Of a DNA stretch of 64,000 bases, positions 17,637 through 25,802 are shown in pieces. Every line of letters begins with the position of its first letter. Position 1 is the stretch's first letter. Below the pieces are notes generated by a model that worked only from the letters and a program-made list of their open reading frames with translations, searched no databases and was not told the DNA's origin. Source of the stretch: Pyrinomonadaceae bacterium (lineage in GTDB: Bacteria; Acidobacteriota; Blastocatellia; Pyrinomonadales; Pyrinomonadaceae); assembly GCA_019694395.1 (NCBI GenBank), contig JAIBCC010000026.1, positions 1-64,000 of the forward strand, written 5' to 3'. Position numbers and translations under genes: made by a program.

Positions 17637-18514
17637 AAATTATTCGGGATTTCCGTTACAAACTCCATTTTCTTTTCACCGTTCGGATGCCAAAAAACAA
17701 GTTTATAGGCGTGCAGGCAAAGACGCGAAAACTTTCGACCTTTGTAAATATCGTCACCAATAATCGGATGTCCGAGATGAGCACAATGCAAACGAAGCTG
17801 ATTTGTTCTGCCGGTGACAGGTTCAAGCTCCAAAATGGTTGAGTCCTCTTTTCGCTCAATCACCCAATAGTTGCTCTCGGCAAATCTCCCTTCGTCCGAA
17901 ATATGCCAAAATCTGCCTTCACCATTGCGGGCAATCGGGGCTTTAATTGTTCCCGAATCTTTTTCAACGATTCCTTCAACCACGGCAAAATATTTTTTTT
18001 CGACAATTTTACGCTGAAAATGACTGCATAAAATTCGATGTGAACGGGCATTTTTGCCAATTACCATTAATCCTGAGGTTTCTTTGTCCAACCGATGCGC
18101 CAATCCAACCCGCAGATAAATGTCGGTTTTTCGGGTGCCGTCTGCGTTAAAATTCAAATAAAAATGCAATGCACTTAAAAGGCTTCCGGTTCGCACGCCT
18201 TTGGTCGGATGCACCAGCATTCCGGCAGGTTTATTAATGACAATAATCTCGCCGTCTTCAAAAACAATATCTAACGGAATATTTTCCGGTTGGCTGGAAG
18301 TTTCAGGCGTAACTTTGATTTCAATTTCAATAAAATCATTTTTTGAAAGGCGATAGCCCGTATTCTGCACGATTCCGTTGACTTGACATTTTTCTTCAGA
18401 AACAACGTAACGCAGATACATCCGGCTTAAATTAGGAATTTTGTTGAATAAATAATCGTCGAGCCGCGTTTTGTGAAATGAATCTTCGACTTCAAAATAG
18501 AGAGTTTCCGTCAT
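17633..18514 (-). CDS. RluA-family 23S rRNA pseudouridine synthase
   Basis: A 293-residue pseudouridine synthase. Residues about 15-60 form an S4 RNA-binding domain, and the catalytic motif HRLDKETSGL is at 140-149 with the nucleophilic Asp143. The later GRTNQLRLHCAHLGHPIIGD is also family-typical. These enzymes isomerise specific uridines in 23S rRNA or tRNA; the exact site cannot be read from sequence. The ATG at 18514 is preferred over an upstream in-frame start (18784) because the S4 domain begins there and the extra 90 residues look like random translation. Confidence 0.9.
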   Translation of the reverse strand: MTETLYFEVEDSFHKTRLDDYLFNKIPNLSRMYLRYVVSEEKCQVNGIVQNTGYRLSKNDFIEIEIKVTPETSSQPENIPLDIVFEDGEIIVINKPAGMLVHPTKGVRTGSLLSALHFYLNFNADGTRKTDIYLRVGLAHRLDKETSGLMVIGKNARSHRILCSHFQRKIVEKKYFAVVEGIVEKDSGTIKAPIARNGEGRFWHISDEGRFAESNYWVIERKEDSTILELEPVTGRTNQLRLHCAHLGHPIIGDDIYKGRKFSRLCLHAYKLVFWHPNGEKKMEFVTEIPNNF

Positions 18515-18786
18515 CGAATAAATTTTAACTTTTAATTGGAAAACTGAGAAATTAAGGAATGATGATTTTGCGGATAAAAAAAGAAAATTGACGTTTGAAA
18601 ATTCTCGCCTCCCTTCAAGACTTTCGTAATTGCTTACTGCAAAAATCCAAACGCCAATTAATCTTTTTTCAAAAATAAAAACAGTTTTACTTTTGCAATG
18701 TCTGTGCCAAAGATGTGATTTTATTGTAACTATTCTATTTACTGATGTTAGGGCGGCTGAGTAAGGTGTTAAATAAAAATACAATC

Positions 18787-18916
18787 TTACATAATTGTAG
18801 GAATAAATAAAACGTAAATGGCTAAAGCCTTATTTGATTATAAAATCGGCTGAATTATTGATAAAAATGCGTATTACAAAAATGTAGGAGGATAAAATAT
18901 TTAAAACAAAAATGTA
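18787..18916. promoter_or_regulatory. TACA-N4-TGTA sites, two full and one partial
   Basis: Two copies of TTACA-N4-TGTAGGA lie here: ttacataattgtaggaa at 18787-18803 and ttacaaaaatgtaggagg starting at 18874. A third, aacaaaaatgtaag (18905-18918), has lost part of the left arm. The same element occurs at 20780-20796 in the amt/activator promoter region, so a common regulator is likely. Confidence 0.45.
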
Positions 18917-18928
18917 AGAAAAGAAAAA

Positions 18929-18954
18929 ACGCAGTTTGCGAGAATAAACTGCGT
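18929..18954 (-). terminator. Intrinsic terminator on the minus strand
   Basis: Perfect 9-bp stem acgcagttt (18929-18937) / aaactgcgt (18946-18954). Read on the minus strand it is followed by TTTTTTCTTTTC, a standard U-tract. It ends transcription coming from amt or from any small RNA between 18955 and 19076. Confidence 0.75.
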
Positions 18955-19076
18955 AATAGGTCATCAATAGACAAATGGAAGGTTTTTGTGAAGGGGGATT
19001 TTAATGAACATTGGGTTGTATTACCTTAAAAAGGCACTACATAAATTTTTACTTTGTTTTTTGGGGATTGAAATAT

Positions 19077-19108
19077 GAGGCGTAGAGTAAAATGAGCTGC
19101 TACGCCTC
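19077..19108 (-). terminator. Hairpin directly after amt
   Basis: Perfect 9-bp arms gaggcgtag (19077-19085) and ctacgcctc (19100-19108), eight bases beyond the amt stop. The U-tract on the minus strand is weak (ATATTTCAAT), so it may act as a processing or stability hairpin, with the stronger terminator 120 bases further on completing termination. Confidence 0.55.
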
Positions 19109-19115
19109 GGGAAAA

Positions 19116-20594
19116 TTATTTCGATTCGAGGGCTAACTCAGGCGTAATTGCAGATTCGCCTTGGGTAAACTCTGTCATTGTAAAGCCGGGAGCAGAATCT
19201 TCAATAAAGACATAACCGCTTTCGCCGTGTTGAGAAGCGTCAAGCCCTTCTAATTCTTCGGTTTCGCTGACACGAACCCCGATCAATAAATCAACTACCT
19301 TAAGAATTATAAAAGAACCGACAGCCGCAAATACCACCGCGATACCAATTCCGGCAAGTTGGTTCAGCACCTGCGCTGAATTTCCTTCTAATAATCCGAC
19401 AGGTAGTGCATTTCCGTTAGTATCTTTGAACACAGGATTAATTACGCTGGTGGCAAAAACTCCGGTCAAAATCGCGCCTAAAGTTCCTCCGAAACCGTGA
19501 ATTCCGAAAACATCAAGCGTATCATCATAGCCAAATAAATGTTTGATTTCAGCAACCATAAAATAACAGCCAACACCAACCGCTAAACCGATGATAATTG
19601 CTGACATTGGGGTTACAAAACCGGCGGCGGGAGTTACGCCAACCAATCCCGCAACCGCGCCGGAAATTGCGCCTAAAACGGATGGCTTTCCATTTCGCAG
19701 CCACTCAACACAAGTCCAGGCTAACATTGCACTTGCCGCTGCAAAATGAGTTGTAACAAAAGCATTAGTAGCCAAACCGCTGGCAGATAAAGCACTTCCG
19801 GCATTAAATCCGAACCAGCCGAACCATAATAAACCGGCTCCGATCAAACTCAAAACAGTGCTGTGCGGTGTCGTCGGCTCATTTTTGTAATCAATCCGTT
19901 TGCCCAAATACAAGGCGCAAACCAAAGCTGAAACTCCCGAAGAAATATGAACCACCGTTCCTCCTGCAAAATCCAGTGCCGGAATCGTGCCGCCTAAAAC
20001 AGCATTCAAAAAACCGCCCTTGCCCCAGACAATATGAGCTAAAGGCAAATAAACCAAGCAAAGCCAAAGCGTGGTAAAAAGGAGCTTTGCCGAAAATTTG
20101 ATGCGCTCTGCAAAAGCCCCTGTTATCAATGCAGGGGTAATAATGGCAAACATCAATTGGAAAATCATAAATGACTGTTGCGGAATGGTTGCGGCATAAT
20201 CTGCATTTGGTTCGCTGCCGACACCTTTTAAGAAGGCAAAACTAAAATTCCCAATGATCGAATTACCTTCGGAAAAAGCCAGACTATACCCAAAAAATGC
20301 CCAGAGAACCGTGACGATACCAACCGAAATAAGACTTTTCATCATCGTCGAGAGAACATTTTTTTGTCTCACTAATCCCCCGTAGAACAAAGCCAAACCG
20401 GGAATTGTCATTAACAGAACCAGTGCCGAGCAGGTCAAAACCCAAGCGTTATCCGCGCTCCCTTGAGCAGTGGCAGCAGCCGTTTCAAGTTTAGCAATTC
20501 TGTCACTTAAATCGTCCTGTGCCAAAGCAATCGCAGGTAAAGCGCAAATTGCCAACAAACCGCCGAAAATACTAAGTTTACTTTTGATTTTCAT
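19116..20594 (-). CDS. amt: Ammonium transporter Amt
   Basis: A 492-residue Amt/MEP/Rh transporter. A cleavable leader (1-25, ending ALAQ) and an extracytoplasmic coiled stretch (DDLSDRIAKLETAAATAQ) precede eleven membrane helices starting at about 48. The pore His pair region appears as FGIHGFGG and the selectivity region as FGWFGFNAGSA. Amt trimers let ammonia cross the membrane and are usually controlled by a PII protein and by nitrogen-responsive promoters. Here the upstream region carries a sigma-54 promoter (20666-20683) and the divergent gene is a sigma-54 activator, which together predict nitrogen-limited expression. No glnB/glnK lies beside it. Confidence 0.95.
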   Translation of the reverse strand: MKIKSKLSIFGGLLAICALPAIALAQDDLSDRIAKLETAAATAQGSADNAWVLTCSALVLLMTIPGLALFYGGLVRQKNVLSTMMKSLISVGIVTVLWAFFGYSLAFSEGNSIIGNFSFAFLKGVGSEPNADYAATIPQQSFMIFQLMFAIITPALITGAFAERIKFSAKLLFTTLWLCLVYLPLAHIVWGKGGFLNAVLGGTIPALDFAGGTVVHISSGVSALVCALYLGKRIDYKNEPTTPHSTVLSLIGAGLLWFGWFGFNAGSALSASGLATNAFVTTHFAAASAMLAWTCVEWLRNGKPSVLGAISGAVAGLVGVTPAAGFVTPMSAIIIGLAVGVGCYFMVAEIKHLFGYDDTLDVFGIHGFGGTLGAILTGVFATSVINPVFKDTNGNALPVGLLEGNSAQVLNQLAGIGIAVVFAAVGSFIILKVVDLLIGVRVSETEELEGLDASQHGESGYVFIEDSAPGFTMTEFTQGESAITPELALESK

Positions 20595-20665
20595 TAAATT
20601 AACTCCTAAATCCCAACGAAATTGTCATATAAAATGTAATTGAGTAACTATGTTAATAGGTTTTT

Positions 20666-20683
20666 GAGCAACAACTATGCCAA
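20666..20683 (-). promoter_or_regulatory. Sigma-54 promoter of amt
   Basis: Read on the minus strand from 20683, TTGGCATAGTTGTTGCTC has the sigma-54 -24/-12 layout: TGGCAT, then TTGC, with the invariant GG and GC exactly 12 bases apart. Transcription would start near 20655, giving a leader of about 60 bases before the amt ATG at 20594, which has a TAGGAG ribosome binding site. Confidence 0.75.
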
Positions 20684-20735
20684 TCCGGTTAATTAATGCA
20701 ATAATGTTATTTAAGCGGTTAACTGAAAAATATTT

Positions 20736-20796
20736 GTGAATACTTTCACTTACATTCTTGTCGTTTTTTAGTTCGTGGATTACATTTTTGTAGGAA
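20736..20796. promoter_or_regulatory. Putative activator-binding dyads upstream of amt
   Basis: Two dyads: GTGAA-TACT-TTCAC (20736-20749) and TACATTTTTGTA (20781-20792, followed by GGAA). They sit about 80-95 and 125-140 bases upstream of the predicted amt start site, the usual distance for enhancer sites of sigma-54 activators, and about 100 bases before the activator's own ATG. Confidence 0.45.
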
Positions 20797-20807
20797 AATA
20801 AAAGAAT

Positions 20808-20836
20808 TTGTAAGGAATTGAATTTTAGTGTATGCT
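20808..20836 (+). promoter_or_regulatory. Possible sigma-70 promoter of the activator gene
   Basis: TTGTAA (20808-20813) and TATGCT (20831-20836) are separated by 17 bases, a fair match to a housekeeping promoter, about 57 bases before the ATG at 20893. The TACATTTTTGTA dyad lies just upstream of it. Confidence 0.35.
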
Positions 20837-20892
20837 AATTAGCTCACACAATTTTGTAGTTTTTATGAAAAACAGAGTCTTTTATTGCCAAA

Positions 20893-22419
20893 ATGGATAA
20901 CGAAAAGTTTTCAAATCAGCAAACATCATTAACTATTCTTTCCGAAGTTGCGAATGCGCTAAGCACTTCTCAAAGTATTCGCTCCAATCTGACTGCAGCA
21001 ACAGATATTCTCTTGAAAAAGTTGAACTTAACGGCTTGTTTTGTAGTTCTGTATGAATCAGAAACTGACAAACTTATTCCATATTCAACCAGCGGTTTAA
21101 GTGTTACAGAGTTTCGCCGATTAGATATAAAAGCTGACAAAACATTACTAAGACAAGTATTTACGAACGCAAAACCCACAATTATTGAACAAAAAAATAC
21201 CGAACCTTCTTTTGATTTCTTGACCAGAGATGTTGAGCAAACTTTAGCGTTGGTTCCTATAATCTTGAAAAAACAGTGCTTAGGTGTTCTTGCGGCGGAA
21301 CTTCCTTTTAATCCAAAATTAGAATACAACAAAATTGTAACCTTTTTTGAGGTTGTGGCTTCAATGATGGCGCAAGCCCTCAAAGTTGAGCAATATTTGG
21401 CAGAAGAACGGGAAAAATTAGTTGAAGAAAACTCACATTTACGGCAAGAATTGCGGGAGAAATATGACTTTAGTCAGCTTATTGGTAATTCGAGCAAGAT
21501 GAAACAGGTTTATGATCAGGTTTCACAAGTTGCGCGGACGAATACCACCGTTTTATTGCGAGGTGAAAGCGGAACAGGCAAGGAAATGATTGCCAATGCG
21601 ATTCATTACAATAGTTTGCGGGCAAAAAAGCCATTCATCAAAGTTAATTGTGCGGCTTTACCTGAAACTCTGATCGAATCCGAACTTTTCGGACACGAAA
21701 AAGGAGCCTTTACCGGAGCGAGTCAGCGCAAAAAAGGGCGGTTTGAACTTGCCAATGACGGCACACTTTTTTTAGATGAAATCGGTGATTTGCCGGTGCA
21801 GACGCAGGTTAAACTGCTTCGTGTGTTGCAGGAACGCGAGTTTGAAAGAGTCGGCGGGACGGAAACTATTAAAGTTAATGTTCGTCTTATTACCGCAACC
21901 AACAGCCGTTTGGAAGAAAATATTGCGGAAGGAAAATTTCGCGAAGATCTATTTTACCGACTTAATGTTTTCCAAATTTTTCTTCCGCCTTTGCGTGAGC
22001 GAAAATCGGATATTTTGATGCTGGCAGAACATTTTGTCGAAAAATTTGAGCGCGAACACGGCAAACGGATTCGGAGAATTTCGACTCCGGCGATTGATAT
22101 GTTAACCGCTTATCATTATCCGGGAAATGTGCGCGAGCTTGAAAATGCGATTGAGCGTGCCGTTGTTGCCTGTGATGATAATGTTATTCACGGGCATCAT
22201 CTGCCGCCGACTTTGCAAACCGCCGAAGTTTCCAATACGGTCACGAAAGTTACTCTTGAATCTTCAATTGCCGCTTTTGAAAAAGATTTGATTCAGGATA
22301 CGCTCAAAACTACCAAAGGAAATTGCGCGAAAGCGGCGAATTTGCTGAATACGACGGAGAGAATCATCAATTACAAGATCAAAAAATACGGCATTAATCC
22401 GAAAAGGTTTAAGAATTAG
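20893..22419 (+). CDS. NifA-like sigma-54-dependent transcriptional activator
   Basis: A 508-residue bacterial enhancer-binding protein: GAF domain (about 25-165), a short coiled linker rich in Glu/Leu, AAA+ domain (about 192-430) and a Fis-type HTH at the C-terminus (about 460-508). All key motifs are intact: Walker A GESGTGKE (224-231), the sigma-54 contact loop GAFTGA (271-276), and Walker B TLFLDEIGDL. The GAF-AAA-Fis order is that of NifA and relatives. Lying divergent to amt with a sigma-54 promoter, its job is very probably to switch on amt under nitrogen limitation; a role in nitrogen fixation is not supported here. Its last codons overlap the kinase gene on the other strand by four bases. 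Confidence 0.9.
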   Translation: MDNEKFSNQQTSLTILSEVANALSTSQSIRSNLTAATDILLKKLNLTACFVVLYESETDKLIPYSTSGLSVTEFRRLDIKADKTLLRQVFTNAKPTIIEQKNTEPSFDFLTRDVEQTLALVPIILKKQCLGVLAAELPFNPKLEYNKIVTFFEVVASMMAQALKVEQYLAEEREKLVEENSHLRQELREKYDFSQLIGNSSKMKQVYDQVSQVARTNTTVLLRGESGTGKEMIANAIHYNSLRAKKPFIKVNCAALPETLIESELFGHEKGAFTGASQRKKGRFELANDGTLFLDEIGDLPVQTQVKLLRVLQEREFERVGGTETIKVNVRLITATNSRLEENIAEGKFREDLFYRLNVFQIFLPPLRERKSDILMLAEHFVEKFEREHGKRIRRISTPAIDMLTAYHYPGNVRELENAIERAVVACDDNVIHGHHLPPTLQTAEVSNTVTKVTLESSIAAFEKDLIQDTLKTTKGNCAKAANLLNTTERIINYKIKKYGINPKRFKN

Positions 22420-25085
22420 TCGAGAAACTTAATTGAATTTGAAACCGATTGCAAATTTACCAAATCAATTTTATTCAAAATCCCGTTTTTCTGCATTTCG
22501 TTCCAAATTGTATAACTCTTTTGGTAATAAATTTTAGCTTCTGTCAGAGAATCCTTATTAAGTTTATCTGTCTTCGTAATCTGCTCGTAAATTTTTCCTA
22601 ATTCAAAATAACGCAATGCTAAACGGCTCCGAAGAAGAGCATTTACAGGCGAATCGTTGAAATCTTTTTCGGCAATCGGAATTGCTTTTTGCAAATTCTT
22701 AACGGCTTCGACCAAATTGCCTTTAGCGGCTAAAATATTGCCGATTCCCGCCAGACAAATCGAAACATCGTCCTGAACACGGACGTTTGCCGAATCTGCT
22801 TCAAGACTTTTTTGAGTCAGCGAAAGAGCCCGTTGGTAGTTGGTTAAAGCAGAATTGTAGTCGCTAGTAGAAAATTGTGCTTCTGCTAAAAACTCAAGTG
22901 TATGAATTAAATCGGTTTTGTTTTCGCCGCTCTCAGGATTTTCCTGTAAAAGTTTTTCGACAATTTGCAAAGCGGTTTTAGCATTTTCGACGGATTCTTT
23001 ATAAATTCCTTTTTGCAAAAGACTGCGGCTCAAAGCGTTATGGGCAACACCCAAACTACGTTTAATTGAAGCATTTTGCGGATCTGCGGTTTGCATCTCT
23101 TCCAGAGTTTTGATGGTTTGCCGGATTAGAATTATGGATTCATCAACTCGTCCATCATCAGCCAAAACATAGCGTAGAGAAACATTATTGGTGAGTAAAT
23201 TAAAGCGAAATTCAAAATTATTCGGTTCGGTGGTAATTAAATTCTTGAGAATTTCGGCAGCTTTTTCAAGACTGACAATTGCTTCCTTAGTTTTTCCGAC
23301 GGTGCGGTAAAGCATTCCTAAATAGGTTAATCTCACGGCAAAATTTTGCTCGAATTTGTGATTGTTCGGCTCGGCTTGGACTAATTTTTCATCTGTTGCC
23401 GCCGCTTTTTCGTAAAAATTTAAAGCACCCTGTGTGTCGCCCAAATTTGCATAACCTTCAAAACCCGTAATGTCTCCGATCTTTCCGTAAATATCGGCAA
23501 GCGAACTTTGATATTGAAGATTATTGGAGTCTATTTGTGCGAGCTTTTCCCGAATATTCAGCGCATTTTGATACTTACTTTGACCGCTTTTCAAATCCTC
23601 GATCGTGTAAAACATATCGCCGACACCTTCAAAACTGTTAGCTAATTCGTTCTGTAACTCAAGATCATTTGAATCGGAAGCAGCTAATTTTTCCCTGATC
23701 TCGAGAGATTTTTGATAACTCTGCATCGCCCCGTTGGTGTCGCCGAGATTTGAATAATACGAATTTCCCTGAATTCGTCCGACTTTTTCATAAGCCGTAG
23801 CGAGTTCACGCTGTAATTTGGGATCACCGCCCGATTCTGCCGAAAGTTTATTGAGATATTGAAGCGCACGGCTCACGACCAATTGACGCGCCGGAGTTGA
23901 ACCAGGCAAATTTTCGATTGAATCGTGAAACTCGAACATAAATGAATTTGCCAGCTCCCTGACATCGTTAAATCGCTGCTCGGCTTTTCGTTTTTCCCAA
24001 ATTATCGCGGTTAATCCGATCAGTAAAGTTATTGAAAATAAAGCCGCTACGCCAACCGAAAGATAGTTTCTCCGGATAAATTTTTTCGTGCGATAAACGA
24101 AAGTATCTTTTTGCGCGGAAATCGGCAAACCATTCAAATAACGGCGAACATCTTCGGAAAATTTTTCAACCGAAGCATACCGGCGAACACTTTCTTCACG
24201 CATTGAGGTTTGCAAAATAACCTGTAAATCATTGTCTAATTTGTCGTTTTGCAGAATTTCGGACAAAATTTTGCCTAAACTGAAAACATCGCTGGTCGTA
24301 TCAACCGCTTCGCCGCGAATTTGCTCGGGCGAAGCATACGCCGGAGTTAAAGCTTTTTGCTGTGTTTGCGTTTCGCTTATTTCATTTGAATTGAGCAGCT
24401 TAGCGATTCCAAAATCAAGCAATTTAGGACTTCCATTTGTATCAATCAAAATATTTGAAGGCTTCAAATCGCGGTGAATAATGAGTTTTTGATGGGCAAA
24501 ACTAACCGCTTCGCAAATTTTGGTGAAGAGTTCGAGCTTTTGCTCAACGCTCAGATTTTTTTTGCGGCAATATTTGTCAACCGAAATGCCTTCGACAAAT
24601 TCCATCACAAAAAATGGTGAGCCGCTTTCGGTCGTTCCGCCGTCCAAAAATCGGGCAATAAAAGGATGATTAAGCGAAGCAAGAATTTCTCTTTCACGCC
24701 CAAAACGCTCCAAAATCGCATCCGAATCCATCCCGCGTTTGATTAGTTTGAGTGCAACTTGCTGCCGAAAATCTTCTCTTTCAGCTAAAAAAACAACGCC
24801 CATTCCCCCGCGTCCGAGTTCGCTGATAATTCGATATTTATCAATTTTTTGTCCGATTAACTGTCCGTTTTGGTTAATCGAATCGTGCAAGACATTTGGT
24901 GCGGAAACATCTTCGAGAAAATTTTCGGCTTTGCGGCGAGCCTTAAGCAAAGATTCGACTTCACCAAGTAAATTTTCATCGTCCTGACAGGCTGAAATTA
25001 AAAAATCCGCCTGTTTTTCAAGCGGAAGTTCAATTGCTTCGGAAAAGATTTCTTTAACTTTTTCGTAATTTACTTTCGCTTTCAT
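22416..25085 (-). CDS. Membrane Ser/Thr protein kinase with TPR tail
   Basis: An 889-residue protein. The kinase domain occupies about 84-330: Gly-rich loop ELGRGGMGVVFL (89-100), ATP-binding Lys113, catalytic loop HRDLKPSN (204-211, catalytic Asp206) and DFG at 224-226, so it should be active. A membrane helix at about 342-363 is followed by TPR-like repeats to the C-terminus, which would lie outside the cytoplasm. The N-terminal 80 residues are a helical extension. The ECF sigma gene ends six bases upstream, and this sigma/kinase pairing is common in Acidobacteriota, suggesting that they work in one phosphorylation-linked pathway. Confidence 0.9.
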   Translation of the reverse strand: MKAKVNYEKVKEIFSEAIELPLEKQADFLISACQDDENLLGEVESLLKARRKAENFLEDVSAPNVLHDSINQNGQLIGQKIDKYRIISELGRGGMGVVFLAEREDFRQQVALKLIKRGMDSDAILERFGREREILASLNHPFIARFLDGGTTESGSPFFVMEFVEGISVDKYCRKKNLSVEQKLELFTKICEAVSFAHQKLIIHRDLKPSNILIDTNGSPKLLDFGIAKLLNSNEISETQTQQKALTPAYASPEQIRGEAVDTTSDVFSLGKILSEILQNDKLDNDLQVILQTSMREESVRRYASVEKFSEDVRRYLNGLPISAQKDTFVYRTKKFIRRNYLSVGVAALFSITLLIGLTAIIWEKRKAEQRFNDVRELANSFMFEFHDSIENLPGSTPARQLVVSRALQYLNKLSAESGGDPKLQRELATAYEKVGRIQGNSYYSNLGDTNGAMQSYQKSLEIREKLAASDSNDLELQNELANSFEGVGDMFYTIEDLKSGQSKYQNALNIREKLAQIDSNNLQYQSSLADIYGKIGDITGFEGYANLGDTQGALNFYEKAAATDEKLVQAEPNNHKFEQNFAVRLTYLGMLYRTVGKTKEAIVSLEKAAEILKNLITTEPNNFEFRFNLLTNNVSLRYVLADDGRVDESIILIRQTIKTLEEMQTADPQNASIKRSLGVAHNALSRSLLQKGIYKESVENAKTALQIVEKLLQENPESGENKTDLIHTLEFLAEAQFSTSDYNSALTNYQRALSLTQKSLEADSANVRVQDDVSICLAGIGNILAAKGNLVEAVKNLQKAIPIAEKDFNDSPVNALLRSRLALRYFELGKIYEQITKTDKLNKDSLTEAKIYYQKSYTIWNEMQKNGILNKIDLVNLQSVSNSIKFLD

Positions 25086-25090
25086 AAATT

Positions 25091-25654
25091 TCAGAAATCA
25101 TTGCTCAATTCGCGGTAAAGCCACGCTTTCGCCATTTCCCAATCGCGTTTAACTGTTGCAGGAGAGATATTTAGAACTTCGGCAGTTTCTTCGATAGTCA
25201 AACCACCGAAAAATCTAAGTTCAACTATTTCAGCTTGCCGTTTATCAATTTCGGCGAGATTTTCTAACGCTTCGTGCAACGCCAGAATTTCAATATCCTG
25301 CGTTTGAAAAAAACTGATCGCATCGTCCAAAGCCACGATCGTTTGATCTCCGCCGCGTTTTTCAGCTTTGTGCGCGATGGCGTGATTGACCAAAATTTGC
25401 CGCATCAATTTCGCCGCAATGCAGAAAAATTGCGCCCGATTTTGCCAGGGGATATTGTCAACATCTCCGACCAGCCGCAAATATGCTTCGTGAACAAGTG
25501 CGGTCGGCTGCAAAGTGTGGTTTGCCCGATATTCTTTGCGAAAAAGTGCTTCGGCAATTTTATGAAGCTCCTGATAAACGATTGGCAAAAGTTTATCCAA
25601 CGCTTCGGCATCGCCTTTTTGCAAAAGTTCGGTAATTTCTCCGGCGTTTTCCAT
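25091..25654 (-). CDS. ECF sigma factor (TIGR02999-like)
   Basis: A 187-residue ECF sigma factor. Region 2 includes LPIVYQELHKIAEALFRKE and the family hallmark HTLQPTALVHEAYLRLV; region 4 includes ELRFFGGLTIEETAEVLNIS with a clear helix-turn-helix. This plan is the TIGR02999/Sig-70_X6 subgroup, which in Acidobacteria and Planctomycetes is typically encoded beside a Ser/Thr kinase rather than an anti-sigma factor, as here. It lies directly upstream of that kinase on the same strand. Targets are unknown. Confidence 0.9.
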   Translation of the reverse strand: MENAGEITELLQKGDAEALDKLLPIVYQELHKIAEALFRKEYRANHTLQPTALVHEAYLRLVGDVDNIPWQNRAQFFCIAAKLMRQILVNHAIAHKAEKRGGDQTIVALDDAISFFQTQDIEILALHEALENLAEIDKRQAEIVELRFFGGLTIEETAEVLNISPATVKRDWEMAKAWLYRELSNDF

Positions 25655-25802
25655 TCTTTTTTATTTAAAAATATCAGCATTTTACAGAGGTTTCCTGTTT
25701 TTGTCGAAAATATTTTTTGCCGTGATGAGCTTTTTTGCTTTCCGAATTTGCATCTTTTTATGAACGTCAAAATTTCAATGCTTAGTTTCGGAGAAAATAA
25801 AA

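Larger units (their letters stand above)
18515..19115. other. 601-base intergenic region with dyads and two hairpins
   Basis: No gene is convincing in this long gap between rluA-type gene and amt, both on the minus strand. It contains two hairpins (18929-18954 and 19077-19108) and two TACA-N4-TGTA dyads followed by GGA (18788-18799, 18875-18886), plus a weaker half-copy at 18907-18916. The left part (18515-18780) looks featureless. A small RNA ending at the 18929 terminator is possible but unproven. Confidence 0.5.

Noticed and set aside
18515..18784. Extended N-terminus of the pseudouridine synthase from a start at 18784
   Set aside because: The added 90 residues have no fold and the S4 domain begins at the ATG at 18514.
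20893..22419. Naming the activator nifA
   Set aside because: The domain order is NifA-like but no nitrogen fixation genes are present, so the symbol would claim too much.
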